Source: Devosia sp. Leaf420
GTDB taxonomy: Bacteria > Pseudomonadota > Alphaproteobacteria > Rhizobiales > Devosiaceae
NCBI RefSeq assembly: GCF_001425445.1
Contig: NZ_LMQU01000002.1
Span: 24,242 to 88,241, forward strand
DNA length: 64,000 bases
Direction of reading: 5' to 3'
Part shown: piece by piece, positions 54,100-63,869 of the stretch
How positions within the stretch are numbered: position 1 is the first letter of the stretch
How the letters are laid out: the number at the start of each line of letters is the position of its first letter
The notes under the pieces: model-generated
Database searches by the model: none
Seen by the model: the letters and a program-made list of their open reading frames with translations, nothing else
What the model was told of the DNA's origin: nothing
Position numbers and translations under genes: made by a program

Positions 54100-55314
54100 T
54101 CAATCGCCGCGGTGCGCGACGAGGGTAATGGCGCCCAGAGCCAGCAGCAGCACACCCCCGACAAGAAACGCCGCCGGCGTTCCCCAATGGCTCGCGATCG
54201 CGCTGCCGATCAGTGGCGCGGACAGCATGGTCATGGTGATCACCGCTTCACCCGCCGCAAAGACGCGCGCAATCCGGTCCGGCGGTGCGTCGGTCTGAAC
54301 GATGGTCCGATAGGGCACAAGCATGAACGCCGTCGCTCCACCCATGAAGCACAGCACCAGGAGAAACGCCGGCAATTGCACGGTCCAGCCCATCATTGCC
54401 GAGGCAGCCACTGCCGCGGTCGTCGCCCCTGAAATGACGGCTGCCAATGCCATGGTGGGCATCGGCCGTTTACCGGCCATTTGACCCGCAACGAGTGCCC
54501 CCAGCAGCCCACCCAATCCCGCGGCGGAAATCGCGAGGCCAAAGGCGGTTTCGTCGAAGCCAAAGCCTTTGGCCAGAAGCGCGATCAGCGCGTCATAAAG
54601 GAAGAAGGCGAAATAGGCGCAGGAGGCAAAGATCAGCGCCACCATTAATCGCCGGCCGCGTCGATATTCGCTGATACCCTTGAGTGACTCGGTGAAGAAA
54701 CGCCCGCGCTCTTCGGTTGACGGTGGCCGCGGCGGCAAAACGAGCGAGACGGCAATTAGCGTCGCCGTCAGCGACAGCGCCGCATTGAGCACAAAAATAT
54801 TCTGCGCTGGCCAGACGACGAGCAGCAAGCCGCCAATTGCCGGGCCCGCGATCTTGGATGTCTGGTTGATCGCCTGGTGCAAGCCATTGGCAACGCCACG
54901 GAGATGCTCTGGCGTACTGGTCTGGATGGCCGCCTGCCGCGCCGGGGTAAAAGCGGAATCGATGCATCCACGCACGAAAACCAGCGCTAGCAGAACTAGC
55001 GTGTCACCCGTGAATGCCAAGCTCAACGTTGCCAATGCGCGCCCGAGATTGCTGAAGATGAGCACGGTGCGGATCGGCGCACGGTCGACAAACACCGCCA
55101 CAAATGGCCCCACCAACACGTAGGGCAGGCTCAGGGCGAGAGCAAAAAGAGCCAGCGCCAACGGCCCCTCGCCCCAGGCATAGACGACCAGCGCAATCAC
55201 GGCCGCATAATCAAGCCAGTCCGCAAAGTCAGCCGGCACGCTGGCCAGCGCCAGACGCCGTGGCAACGGCAGTTTCAGAAGTGCGCCATAATTGGCTTTT
55301 TGACCATCACTCAT
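54100..55314 (-). CDS. MFS transporter
   Basis: 404 residues, 12 helices. VGPFVAVFVDRAPIRTVLIF (loop 2-3 motif), SAFTPARQAAIQT (motif of the DHA/MFS_3 enterobactin-exporter type) and NGLHQAINQTSKIAGPAIGG. Drug or siderophore-like export is possible, substrate unknown. Separate transcript from lysE-type gene. Confidence 0.88.
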   Translation of the reverse strand: MSDGQKANYGALLKLPLPRRLALASVPADFADWLDYAAVIALVVYAWGEGPLALALFALALSLPYVLVGPFVAVFVDRAPIRTVLIFSNLGRALATLSLAFTGDTLVLLALVFVRGCIDSAFTPARQAAIQTSTPEHLRGVANGLHQAINQTSKIAGPAIGGLLLVVWPAQNIFVLNAALSLTATLIAVSLVLPPRPPSTEERGRFFTESLKGISEYRRGRRLMVALIFASCAYFAFFLYDALIALLAKGFGFDETAFGLAISAAGLGGLLGALVAGQMAGKRPMPTMALAAVISGATTAAVAASAMMGWTVQLPAFLLVLCFMGGATAFMLVPYRTIVQTDAPPDRIARVFAAGEAVITMTMLSAPLIGSAIASHWGTPAAFLVGGVLLLALGAITLVAHRGD

Positions 55315-55393
55315 TACGCACGCTCCAGCTTGGCGCGGAAGATATCGAGATCTTCGGATTGGCTTTGCGGTCGATCAGCCCCCGAAAAGACAA

Positions 55394-55411
55394 GGGGCGC
55401 CTTAGCGCCCC
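55394..55411 (-). terminator. Probable terminator of gyrA
   Basis: GGGGCGC and GCGCCCC form a 7-base stem with a 4-base loop just after the gyrA stop; on the minus strand it is followed by TTGTCTTTTC. Confidence 0.7.
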
Positions 55412-55416
55412 CGATC

Positions 55417-58158
55417 CTAGTTCTCTGTGGTCTCGGGTGGTGGTGGCGCCTCGCCACCGTCTTCCTCGTCGCCTTCAGGCTCGCTGATCCGCTCGACCGA
55501 CACGACCTTTTCGCCATCGGCGGTATCAAAGACGATGACGCCCTGGCTGCCGCGGCTGACGATGCGGATCGGCTTGTCGCCGCCCACCGGCAGACGAATG
55601 GTCTGGCCGCCATCGCTGATCAGCATGATCTGGTCTTCGTCTTCCACCGGGAAACTCGCGACCAGATTGCCGTTGCGCTTGTTGACCGCCATGGCGACGA
55701 TGCCCTTACCGCCACGCCCGGTGATACGGTATTCATGGCTCGACGTGCGCTTGCCATAGCCATTCTCGGAAATGGCAAGGATGAATTGTTCCGACGCGCC
55801 CATCTGAGCATAGAGTTCCTGATCGAGCTCACCCGCTTCGACACCAGCCTCATCAGGCGCTGCGTCTTCGGCCTCGACTTCGCCACGCACTGCGCGGCTG
55901 CGCTTGAGATAGGCCGCACGCTGCTCGGCATCGGCGTCCGAGTGGTTGATCACGGCCATCGAAATGACCTTGTCGCCATCGGCAAGCTGAATGCCGCGCA
56001 CGCCCATGGAATCGCGGCCCTTGAAGAGACGCACATCGTCGACGCGGAAGCGGATAGCCTGACCCAGGGCTGTCGTCAGCAACAGGTCATTGTTGATCGT
56101 GCAGGTATCGACGCCGACGATCTCATCGCCATCATCGAGTTTCATGGCGATCTTGCCGTTCTGGCGCACTTCGACAAAATCGGCGAGCGAGTTACGGCGC
56201 ACGGTGCCGCGCGTCGTCGCGAACATGATGTCGAGATTGCCCCACGAGGTTTCATCCTCGGGCAGCGGCATGATCGAGGTGATGCGCTCGCCCTGCTCAA
56301 GCGGCAGGATATTGATCAGCGCCTTGCCCTTGGCATTGGCGGCCGAAAGCGGCAGGCGCCAGACCTTGAGCTTATAGGCTATGCCGCGGCTGGTGAAGAA
56401 CAGCACCGGCGTATGCGTATTGGCAACGAACAGCCGCGCCACGAAATCTTCTTCGCGCGTCGACATGCCAGAGCGGCCCTTGCCGCCGCGGTTCTGCGCC
56501 CGATAGGTCGAGAGCGGCACGCGCTTGATGTAACCGGCATGGCTGACGGTCACGACCATGTCTTCGCGCGCGATCAGGTCTTCGTCGTCGAAATCGGCGG
56601 CATGGTCGCTGATTTCGGTGCGGCGCGGACGGCCGAACTCTTCACGTACAGCTTCGAGTTCTTCGCGAATGATCGAGCGCACGCGCTCACGCGAGCGGAG
56701 AATATCGAGATAGTCCTCGATTTCGGCACCAAGGCCATTCAGCTCTTCGCCGATTTCGTCGCGGCCGAGCGCGGTCAAACGCGCGAGACGCAGTTCGAGA
56801 ATGGCACGGGCCTGTTCTTCCGAAAGGTTGAAAGTGCCGTCTTCATTGATGCGGTGGCGCGGATCGTCGATCAGCTTGATCAGCGGCTCGACATCGGCCG
56901 AAGGCCAGCGGCGTGTCATCAACTGCTCGCGCGCCGTCGCCGGATCGGGCGCGGTGCGGATGAGCGCAATGACTTCGTCGATATTGGCAACGGCAACGGC
57001 GAGACCGACAAGGATATGGGCGCGATCGCGGGCCTTGTTGAGCAAGAACCGGGCGCGACGCGTCACCACTTCCTCACGGAAGGCGATGAAGCTATCGAGA
57101 ATCTGCTTGAGATTCATCAGCTCCGGCTTGCCGCCATTGAGCGCCACGAAGTTGCAACCGAACGAGGATTGCAGCGCCGTGAAGCGATAGAGCTGGTTCA
57201 GCACCACATCGGGCAGCGCATCGCGCTTCACTTCAATGACGACGCGCATGCCTTCGCGGCTCGATTCGTCGCGAAGATCGGCAATGCCTTCGATGCGCTT
57301 CTCACGCACCAGTTCGGCAATGCGTTCGACCATCGTCGCCTTGTTCACCTGATACGGGATCTCGGTGATGACGATAGCTTCGCGTTCCTTGCGCACTTCC
57401 TCGACGGTCGATCGCCCACGCACGATGATCGAGCCGCGGCCAGTTTCGTAAGCCTGGCGGATGCCCGCGCGACCAAGAATGATGCCGCCGGTCGGGAAAT
57501 CCGGACCCGGCAGAACCTCGATCAGTTCTTCCGTGGTGATGAACGGATTATCGAGCACAGCCAGAGCCGCGTTGATCGTCTCGGCGAGATTGTGCGTCGG
57601 AATATTGGTCGCCATGCCCACGGCGATGCCGCCACCGCCATTGACCAGCATATTGGGGAACCGCGCCGGCAGGACGGTCGGCTCGCGCTCGGACCCGTCA
57701 TAGTTATCGCGATAATCGACAGTGTCCTTATCGAGATCGTCGAGCATGAAGCCCGTGATCTTGGGCATACGGACTTCGGTGTAACGCATGGCCGCCGGCA
57801 TATCGCCGTCGACCGAGCCGAAATTGCCTTGGCCCTCGACGAGCATTTCGCCCATCGAAAATTCCTGCGCCATACGCACGAGAGCCATATAGACCGCGCT
57901 GTCGCCATGCGGGTGGTATTTACCGATAACGTCGCCGACGACACGGGCCGATTTGCGGAACGGCTTGTTATATTCGTAGCCGTTTTCGCTCATCGAGAAG
58001 AGAATGCGGCGGTGCACCGGCTTCAACCCGTCGCGCACATCCGGCAGGGCGCGGCTCACGATCACGCTCATCGCGTAGTCGAGATAGCTCTTGCGCATTT
58101 CGTCGGTGATGTAGATCGGAGCGATGTCGCCGCTCGCACCTTGAGGCGTATCTGTCAC
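55417..58158 (-). CDS. gyrA: DNA gyrase subunit A
   Basis: 913 residues. Active-site Tyr126 ([10 protein letters not shown]), QRDR region [15 protein letters not shown] with Ser87 (equal to E. coli Ser83) but Met91 where E. coli has Asp87. The C-terminal beta-pinwheel has the [15 protein letters not shown] GyrA box, and the end is a long acidic tail ([20 protein letters not shown]). Introduces negative supercoils with GyrB. Confidence 0.97.
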   Translation of the reverse strand: MTDTPQGASGDIAPIYITDEMRKSYLDYAMSVIVSRALPDVRDGLKPVHRRILFSMSENGYEYNKPFRKSARVVGDVIGKYHPHGDSAVYMALVRMAQEFSMGEMLVEGQGNFGSVDGDMPAAMRYTEVRMPKITGFMLDDLDKDTVDYRDNYDGSEREPTVLPARFPNMLVNGGGGIAVGMATNIPTHNLAETINAALAVLDNPFITTEELIEVLPGPDFPTGGIILGRAGIRQAYETGRGSIIVRGRSTVEEVRKEREAIVITEIPYQVNKATMVERIAELVREKRIEGIADLRDESSREGMRVVIEVKRDALPDVVLNQLYRFTALQSSFGCNFVALNGGKPELMNLKQILDSFIAFREEVVTRRARFLLNKARDRAHILVGLAVAVANIDEVIALIRTAPDPATAREQLMTRRWPSADVEPLIKLIDDPRHRINEDGTFNLSEEQARAILELRLARLTALGRDEIGEELNGLGAEIEDYLDILRSRERVRSIIREELEAVREEFGRPRRTEISDHAADFDDEDLIAREDMVVTVSHAGYIKRVPLSTYRAQNRGGKGRSGMSTREEDFVARLFVANTHTPVLFFTSRGIAYKLKVWRLPLSAANAKGKALINILPLEQGERITSIMPLPEDETSWGNLDIMFATTRGTVRRNSLADFVEVRQNGKIAMKLDDGDEIVGVDTCTINNDLLLTTALGQAIRFRVDDVRLFKGRDSMGVRGIQLADGDKVISMAVINHSDADAEQRAAYLKRSRAVRGEVEAEDAAPDEAGVEAGELDQELYAQMGASEQFILAISENGYGKRTSSHEYRITGRGGKGIVAMAVNKRNGNLVASFPVEDEDQIMLISDGGQTIRLPVGGDKPIRIVSRGSQGVIVFDTADGEKVVSVERISEPEGDEEDGGEAPPPPETTEN

Positions 58159-58249
58159 GGGGTGATTCTACGTTGATTCTTGTTCCTCAAATCATAGGCG
58201 ATCTCGGCGAAAAATGCCAATTTATGGGCATTCGGCTGTGGAGATCGCT

Positions 58250-58606
58250 TCAGTTCTGGATCAGGCGCAGCAGCGTGCCGTCGAGATCGATCAAAGCCGC
58301 GACCGTTCCGCCCCATGGCTCGCGCCGCGGCGGATGAATGCGCGGCCAGCCGGTGCGCGTGTCAGGCAGGTTCGCCGCTCTGCACGCATCATAAAATTGG
58401 TCGAGGTCATCGAGCCTCAGACAACAGCTAAACCAGCTCGTTGCCGGATCGAGGTCGGGGTGCGCGAAGAACTCCAGCTGGATTGTGCCACGTTGGAGGA
58501 TCATCCAACCGTCATCGCGATAGCTGCGCAAAAATCCCAGCGGACGGTAAAAGTCCTCGGTCGCGTCGAAGCTGCGGGATGGCAGGTTGGGCGTGGCGAA
58601 ATCCAT
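58250..58606 (-). CDS. VOC family protein, bleomycin-resistance-like
   Basis: 118 residues. SRSFDATEDFYRPLGFLRSY, WMILQRGTIQLEFFAHPD and AALIDLDGTLLRLIQ are the pattern of the small bleomycin-binding VOC fold dimers. Could bind a drug or another hydrophobic ligand; assignment to true resistance is not supported. Isolated gene. Confidence 0.82.
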   Translation of the reverse strand: MDFATPNLPSRSFDATEDFYRPLGFLRSYRDDGWMILQRGTIQLEFFAHPDLDPATSWFSCCLRLDDLDQFYDACRAANLPDTRTGWPRIHPPRREPWGGTVAALIDLDGTLLRLIQN

Positions 58607-58717
58607 GATGACCTCCGGAAGCGAATGGATCTATGCGCTGTGCAAAGTGTAGAGGCTGTGAACCCGCGTCGAGACTAAAACGTTGGCCCGGCATCGGTAA
58701 GTCGAAATTGGAATAGT

Positions 58718-59011
58718 ATGGCAGACACCTATCGCGCCTGGCTTCGCGGCGCACAAACCTGGCAGACGATTGCGGTCATCGACCTGCGCGACACCGACGG
58801 CATCGGCAAACGCTTGCAGGCAGCCGGGCTCTCGACCCTCGGCGAAATCGACAAGATGGAGGGCCCCGAGCTTCTCGCGCGGGACGGCATCGGTATCGGC
58901 GTGCTCCGCCGCGTGCGACGGATTATCCGCGACTGCAAGGCTGCCGAACGCCAGCGCAAACATGCTGCCGCGCCAGCCCGCCTGCGAAAACTCCGGACTT
59001 TTCCGAGCTAA
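58718..59011 (+). CDS. Small protein with helix-hairpin-helix, RpoA C-terminal-domain-like
   Basis: 97 residues. [20 protein letters not shown] and [20 protein letters not shown] look like two hairpins with Gly-Ile-Gly turns, similar in pattern to the RNA polymerase alpha C-terminal domain. The tail is very basic ([16 protein letters not shown]), fitting DNA binding (inference). Converges with, and overlaps by four bases, the HxlR gene. Confidence 0.65.
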   Translation: MADTYRAWLRGAQTWQTIAVIDLRDTDGIGKRLQAAGLSTLGEIDKMEGPELLARDGIGIGVLRRVRRIIRDCKAAERQRKHAAAPARLRKLRTFPS

Positions 59012-59409
59012 GCGACCTTATCGAACGACACGCGCGATTTCGCGATTGAGGGCATGCTCTGGTTCGCCCACTCGATCAACTGGCCGAATGGCACGATGAG
59101 CGAGTGCCCCAGATCAGTCAGCCGATATTCCACCGATGGCGGCTTGGTGTCGAAGACATGGCGCGACACGAGCCCATCGCGTTGCAGATCGCGCAGCGTC
59201 TGCGTCAGCATTTTTTGCGAGATATCGGGCACTTCGCGATGCAGTTCGTTGAAACGCTTGGGGCCGCAGGCCAGCGTCATCACCAGCAGCATGCTCCACT
59301 TGTCGCCGATCTTGTCGAGCACATCGCGCACCGGGCACGGCCCGCTGAGGTCTGCCGCTGCGCTCCAGCGTTCGATATAGGTCTCGGCCAATCCCGTCGC
59401 ATTTTGCAT
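59008..59409 (-). CDS. HxlR family transcriptional regulator
   Basis: 133 residues. [20 protein letters not shown] with the redox-sensing-type Cys near the start, winged helix with [20 protein letters not shown] and [14 protein letters not shown]. In E. coli the ytfH regulator lies divergent from qorB in the same way. It probably represses qorB through quinone or electrophile sensing (inference). Confidence 0.92.
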   Translation of the reverse strand: MQNATGLAETYIERWSAAADLSGPCPVRDVLDKIGDKWSMLLVMTLACGPKRFNELHREVPDISQKMLTQTLRDLQRDGLVSRHVFDTKPPSVEYRLTDLGHSLIVPFGQLIEWANQSMPSIAKSRVSFDKVA

Positions 59410-59413
59410 GCAC

Positions 59414-59427
59414 TTACCTCAAGGTAA
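59414..59427. promoter_or_regulatory. Palindromic operator candidate upstream of hxlR-type gene
   Basis: TTACCT and AGGTAA form 6-base arms with a CA centre, 5 bases before the regulator start codon. It overlaps the ribosome site, as expected for autorepression. A second imperfect repeat TCTTT-CCTA-AAAGA lies near 59458. Confidence 0.5.
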
Positions 59428-59557
59428 TCTTCACCCGAAAAAGTGCCTCCTTTTCAGTCTTTCCTAAAAGACCTAGATAGCACTCTCCTTTCGATACTTA
59501 CTCTCCTCCATGCATGGGAGCAAGCGGGTCGAAGCAGAGAAATTTATGGAGAATGAC

Positions 59558-60439
59558 ATGAGCAAGTTCAGCAACGCGACCCTTCTCGTCACCGGCGCCT
59601 CTGGCAATCTGGGCCGCCTCGCGGTCGAAGAACTGCTGGCCCGTGGCGCCACCCGCGTCATCGCCGGCACGCGCGACCCGTCGAAACTTGAAGATTTGGC
59701 CGCCAAGGGCGCGGAAATCCGCAAGCTCGACTTTGACGATGCATCGACGCTGTCCACCGCGCTTGCGGGCGTCGAACGCCTTCTCATCGTCAGCACCGAT
59801 GCCGTCGGTCGCCGCGCCGAGCAGCAGAAGGCAATCATTACCGCCGCCAAAACCGCCGGTGTAAAACACATCGTCTACACCTCTGCGCCAGCCGCGCGCC
59901 CCGATGCCGATGCCGGTCTCAACCCCGAGCATTTCTGGACCGAAGTGGAAATCGCCGCCAGCGGCCTCGATTTCACGATCCTGCGCAATCACATGTATGC
60001 TGAGAACACGCTGGCCGATGCCGGTCACGTCATTTCCTCGGGCCAGCTCTTCGGCCTCATCGGGGACCGTGGCACGTCCTACGTCACCCGCTCCGATGCC
60101 GCCAAGACTGCCGCAGGTGCGCTGCTCGATGCCGAAGGCAAGACGGTCGAAGACGTCACGGGCGCAGCGCCAATCACCAATGTCGAACGTGCGGAACTCT
60201 TCGCCAAGCTGACCGGCAAGCCCGTCCAGGTTGTGGCTATCACGCCACCGCAGCTTCAGCAGGGTCTCGTCGCCGCCGGCCTCCCCGAAGGCTTTGCCGG
60301 CGCTCTCGTCGCCTTCCAGCGCGACGCCGTCACCGGCCACCATGGCGTCGTTACCGACACGGTGGAACGCTATACCGGCAAGAAGCCGACGACCTTTGCC
60401 GATTTCATCACGGCAAACAAAGCCGCCCTCGGCGCATAA
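59558..60439 (+). CDS. qorB: NAD(P)H:quinone oxidoreductase, NmrA/QorB type
   Basis: 293 residues. Rossmann motif VTGASGNLGRLAVEELL, then GVKHIVYTSAPAARPD and FTILRNHMYAENTLAD, the QorB arrangement. Reduces quinones with NADPH. ATG at 59558 sits six bases after GGAG; upstream ATGs at 59510 and 59546 are in frame but less likely. Confidence 0.9.
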   Translation: MSKFSNATLLVTGASGNLGRLAVEELLARGATRVIAGTRDPSKLEDLAAKGAEIRKLDFDDASTLSTALAGVERLLIVSTDAVGRRAEQQKAIITAAKTAGVKHIVYTSAPAARPDADAGLNPEHFWTEVEIAASGLDFTILRNHMYAENTLADAGHVISSGQLFGLIGDRGTSYVTRSDAAKTAAGALLDAEGKTVEDVTGAAPITNVERAELFAKLTGKPVQVVAITPPQLQQGLVAAGLPEGFAGALVAFQRDAVTGHHGVVTDTVERYTGKKPTTFADFITANKAALGA

Positions 60440-60446
60440 GCCCTCT

Positions 60447-60471
60447 GGCGCGGCCCCACTCTGGCCGCGCC
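60447..60471 (+). terminator. Hairpin after qorB
   Basis: GGCGCGGCC and GGCCGCGCC form a perfect 9-base stem with a 7-base loop, 7 bases after the stop. No U run follows. Confidence 0.55.
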
Positions 60472-60559
60472 ACCCTGCCCGCCCCGCGACCGCTGGACGC
60501 ACCTTTCAGAACCACATAGAGATTCTGTCAGATCGTCAGCGTGCGGAGTCGGGCCCGTC

Positions 60560-62953
60560 GTGTCTTCCCCTTCCTGGTTCAAACGTTTTCTGGCCCGCCT
60601 GACTTATGATCGTTCCATCGGCTTTGGTCTTGAACAGATCGGGCTGACGACGGTCCGCTATCCGCGCCTCATGGCGCTCGCGGTGCTGATCTTTTCCGTC
60701 CTCTGCTTCACTCAGATCCCGCGCGCCAATGTCGATGGCGATCTTCTGCGCGTCTATGCCCATTCGGGCCACTATTACGACGCCTACGAACACCTCTCGG
60801 AAACATTCGGCACCTTCGAGAACGACCTCTATATTCTCGTCAATTCGCCCAAGCTCGCCGAGCCCGAGGTGATCGAGCAGGTCCGAAACCTCGCCTTTGA
60901 GCTCGAGCTCAATGAATATGCCGTCGGCACCATGTCACCCTTCACGCTGCGCAAGCCATCGCCCGGCGGCGGCTCCGTCCCGGCCGTGCCCGAAGGTCTG
61001 CAGACGGCCGACGAGGTTGCCTTCGCCCTCATGGATCTGCAGCAAAACGATCCGATGATGCGCAATCTCATCACGCCCGATCTCGATGGCGTGGTGATGA
61101 TCATGTTCCCCAATCAGGATCTGGTCAAAGAGCGCGGCGCCAAGGCGATGATCGAGAACCTGCGCGCCACGATCGCGCCGTTCCAGAACGCTGACCTCTC
61201 GATCGAGATCACCGGCCCACCGGTCTGGACCACGGAAATGCTCAATGCCGCCGTGGACGATCAGGTCAAGTTTACCGTCTACGGCTTCGCCCTTGGCTCC
61301 ATCATTGCCCTTCTCGCCCTCCGCTCCATTGCTGGCGCGCTGATCGTCGCCGCCACGCCGTTCCTCGCGGTTATGTGGTCTATGGGCATGATCCTTCTCT
61401 TCTTCGGCTCCTTCTCCTTCCTCACCATCATCGTCACGACGCTGGTGCTGGTGATCTCCTTTGCCGAGTCGATGTTCTTCACCTTCAATTGGCTCGCCTA
61501 TTGGCGCGACGGCATGGAGCCCAACAAGGCGGTCGATGCGACCATCAAGCTCGTTGGTCCCGCCACGGCCCTGACCATGCTCATTTCCATGGTCAGCTTC
61601 GCCTCGCTCTCCCTAACGCCGGGCCAAGGCGTGCGTGAATTCTCCATGGCTGGCGCCATGGGCTCCTTCCTGCTCTTTGCCTGCTCGATGACCTTCCAAC
61701 CGCTGCTGCTCAAGCTCGCCATCCGCATGGGTTTCAAGGCGCCGCCGAAGTCGAGCGTGGTGCTCACCGCTCCCTTGCCCCTCTCCTGGTTTCTCGCTAG
61801 CCGCTTTGGCCGCCCGATCGCCATTGCCGGCATCGTCGCCACCGGCCTGTTGCTGATCCCCTATTTCCTCATCCAGCCGCGCTTTTCCTTCGAGGACTTT
61901 GTTGCCAACGAATCGACCGCACTCACCGCGGCCGAAAACATCGATGAGGGCGTCGGCGGCGTCGCCCCGCTCTACATTCGCGTGCCCCTGATCGAGCACA
62001 ACCCGGATGTCGGCGAGGTCGATTTCGCGCGTATCCAGGTTGTGCACGACATCCTCGAAAAGGAGCTCGGCGAGAACAAGGTTATTTCCGCTGCGAGCAT
62101 GTCCAATTACACGGACGCCGGCTTCACCCGCGGCGAGGTGCTCGAGGCCGTCGGTCCCTTTATGCGGCGGCGCTTCGTTACCGATGACGGCTCGCAGGCC
62201 CTCGTTACCGGTTTCATGCCCACCATCATCGAAAGCGACAAGCTCAAGGATCTCGTGGCTCGCGTCGAAAGCGAACTCGTCTCGGCTGGTATTACCGATG
62301 CCGAAGTCGGCGGCTTCCGTGTGCTCACGACCTTTGCGACCGACAATATCGTCCGCGGTCTACAGCTTGACCTGACGCTCAGCGTCCTCGTCAATCTCGC
62401 GCTGATCGGCTTTGCCTTCCAATCTTTTCGGGTCGCATTGGCTTCTGCGATCCCCAATCTCTTTCCCATTCTAGGAACAGAGGCTTGGCTCTGGTGGTCT
62501 GGCTCTGGTCTTCAACTTACCACCGTCATTGCCCTTACCATCGCTTTCGGCATCGCGGTCGACGACACGGTGCATTTCCTGTCCCACTATCTCCACGGGC
62601 GCCGCGAGGAAGGCCGCACCCATGAGGACGCGGTGCAGCACACCCTCCTCCGCATCGGCGGCGCTATTGTCGCGACCACCATCATTCTCTGCGCCGGCAC
62701 GGCGATCATCATGTTCTCCGAGCTGCCGCAGGTTGCCCTGTTCGGCTCACTCTTTGTCGTCACGCTGGCCCTCGCCATCCTGGGCGATCTCTTCATCTTG
62801 CCCGCCCTCCTGATGGCCGGCGGCAAGTTCTTTCATCCCTTGGGCAAGATCCGCGTCCGCACGGCGGATCACGACGCCACTCCGGACGATCCGACTGGCG
62901 ATACGGTCACAGGTGAAGGCGGAACTGAAGGGGAGGCCCCTCGTCCCGCTTGA
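60560..62953 (+). CDS. RND superfamily (MMPL/SSD) transporter
   Basis: 797 residues, GTG start. About twelve helices in two sets of one plus five, each with a large periplasmic loop (for example LLRVYAHSGHYYDAYEHL). SSD-like LVLVISFAESMFFTFNWLAY in the first set and ALTIAFGIAVDDTVHFLSHY in the second hold the Asp-Asp proton relay. HpnN-type hopanoid exporters have this shape; other lipid substrates are possible. The end is a Glu/Gly/Thr-rich tail. Confidence 0.88.
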   Translation: MSSPSWFKRFLARLTYDRSIGFGLEQIGLTTVRYPRLMALAVLIFSVLCFTQIPRANVDGDLLRVYAHSGHYYDAYEHLSETFGTFENDLYILVNSPKLAEPEVIEQVRNLAFELELNEYAVGTMSPFTLRKPSPGGGSVPAVPEGLQTADEVAFALMDLQQNDPMMRNLITPDLDGVVMIMFPNQDLVKERGAKAMIENLRATIAPFQNADLSIEITGPPVWTTEMLNAAVDDQVKFTVYGFALGSIIALLALRSIAGALIVAATPFLAVMWSMGMILLFFGSFSFLTIIVTTLVLVISFAESMFFTFNWLAYWRDGMEPNKAVDATIKLVGPATALTMLISMVSFASLSLTPGQGVREFSMAGAMGSFLLFACSMTFQPLLLKLAIRMGFKAPPKSSVVLTAPLPLSWFLASRFGRPIAIAGIVATGLLLIPYFLIQPRFSFEDFVANESTALTAAENIDEGVGGVAPLYIRVPLIEHNPDVGEVDFARIQVVHDILEKELGENKVISAASMSNYTDAGFTRGEVLEAVGPFMRRRFVTDDGSQALVTGFMPTIIESDKLKDLVARVESELVSAGITDAEVGGFRVLTTFATDNIVRGLQLDLTLSVLVNLALIGFAFQSFRVALASAIPNLFPILGTEAWLWWSGSGLQLTTVIALTIAFGIAVDDTVHFLSHYLHGRREEGRTHEDAVQHTLLRIGGAIVATTIILCAGTAIIMFSELPQVALFGSLFVVTLALAILGDLFILPALLMAGGKFFHPLGKIRVRTADHDATPDDPTGDTVTGEGGTEGEAPRPA

Positions 62954-63074
62954 GGCCCGTTCTCGCTCTCGAAAAGCCGTGGCATAACCATAGCCAACGC
63001 CGATTCTGGCGCTGTTCTTTGATCCGTCGATAACCAGCCCGGGCGCTCGTTGTGACATCTGGAGGCCTTGCACC

Positions 63075-63602
63075 ATGACCCATTTCGGACCCGTTCCACG
63101 CGCCCTCGCTTTTGCTGCCGCCGTCTTTTCGACCGGCTTCGCCGTAGCACCAGCCTATGCGGGCCCCGCGGAAGTGGCTCTCCTCAAATCCTATATCGGT
63201 GAATGGCGCGGCCGCGGCACGCTGGTCGGCGCCGCCACCGAATCCGTCGTCTGCCGCCTCTCACTGACCCAGGGCAATCAGGACAAGATCAACTATAGCG
63301 GCCGCTGCACTCTCGCCGGCACCAATCTCTCCGTCGCCGGCACCATCGCCTATGTCGACGCTTCGCGCCGCTACGAAGCGGCCATGACCTCCAACGCCAC
63401 CTTCTCTGGCATCGCCGTCGGCCAAAAACGCGGCGGCGGCCTCGTCTTCAACCTCCGCGAACGCACCCCCGACGAAGAGGGCAAGGAGATGAACATCTCC
63501 TCCCAGATCGCCCTCAACGACGACTCCATGAGCGTGTCCTTCGAGGTCGTCTACGTCGAATCCGGCGACAGCCTGACGGCGCAGGTGCCGTTTACACGGT
63601 AA
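63075..63602 (+). CDS. Conserved hypothetical secreted protein
   Basis: 175 residues. Signal peptide ending AYAG (about residue 30), then a lipocalin-like beta part: LLKSYIGEWRGRGTLVGAAT, CRLSLTQGNQDKINYSGRC, IAYVDASRRYEAAMTS and GLVFNLRERTPDEEGKEMNI, ending SLTAQVPFTR. Two Cys in the first half. GGAGG before the start. Present in rhizobia; function unknown. Confidence 0.75.
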   Translation: MTHFGPVPRALAFAAAVFSTGFAVAPAYAGPAEVALLKSYIGEWRGRGTLVGAATESVVCRLSLTQGNQDKINYSGRCTLAGTNLSVAGTIAYVDASRRYEAAMTSNATFSGIAVGQKRGGGLVFNLRERTPDEEGKEMNISSQIALNDDSMSVSFEVVYVESGDSLTAQVPFTR

Positions 63603-63869
63603 GGGTTGGCACTGCGGGAGCTTGCGCGGGGTATGGACATGAAAACGGCAATGCTGTCGCTCGAGACAAGAGATTTCGCTTCCGCGGAACTGACGTTGCA
63701 ATAGTTGCTAGTTCTTGCCGCAGGGTGCCGCCAACGGTCAAAATCATGCGGCGGATGCGAGCAGTTGAGGTTCAAAGCCAAGCAAGCACAAGAGGTTAGC
63801 CACCTCCAGTGTATTCACCCCACCCACCGCTCTTCCCTCGGGCTTGACCCGAGCAACTGTGTTGTTGGT
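63603..63869. other. Non-coding or degraded stretch
   Basis: I see no supported gene here. Only short frames occur, the sequence is poorer in GC than the rest, and the single recognisable item is the short palindrome at 63837-63853. Confidence 0.5.
63837..63853. repeat. Short REP-type palindrome
   Basis: CTCGGG and CCCGAG arms around CTTGA, the common REP core CTCGGGCTTGACCCGAG. Shares the CGGGCTTGACCCG theme of the longer repeats at 20271-20341 and 37049-37121. Confidence 0.6.

Noticed and set aside
55300..58176. 958-residue open frame antisense to gyrA
   Set aside because: Arises from codon bias of a GC-rich gene; composition is Arg/His/Ala-rich with no domain, and gyrA on the other strand is unmistakable.
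58250..58606. Calling this a bleomycin resistance gene
   Set aside because: The fold matches, but no context or binding residues support drug resistance specifically.
63551..63781. 76-residue minus-strand frame
   Set aside because: Overlaps the end of a real gene; no start signal or family pattern.
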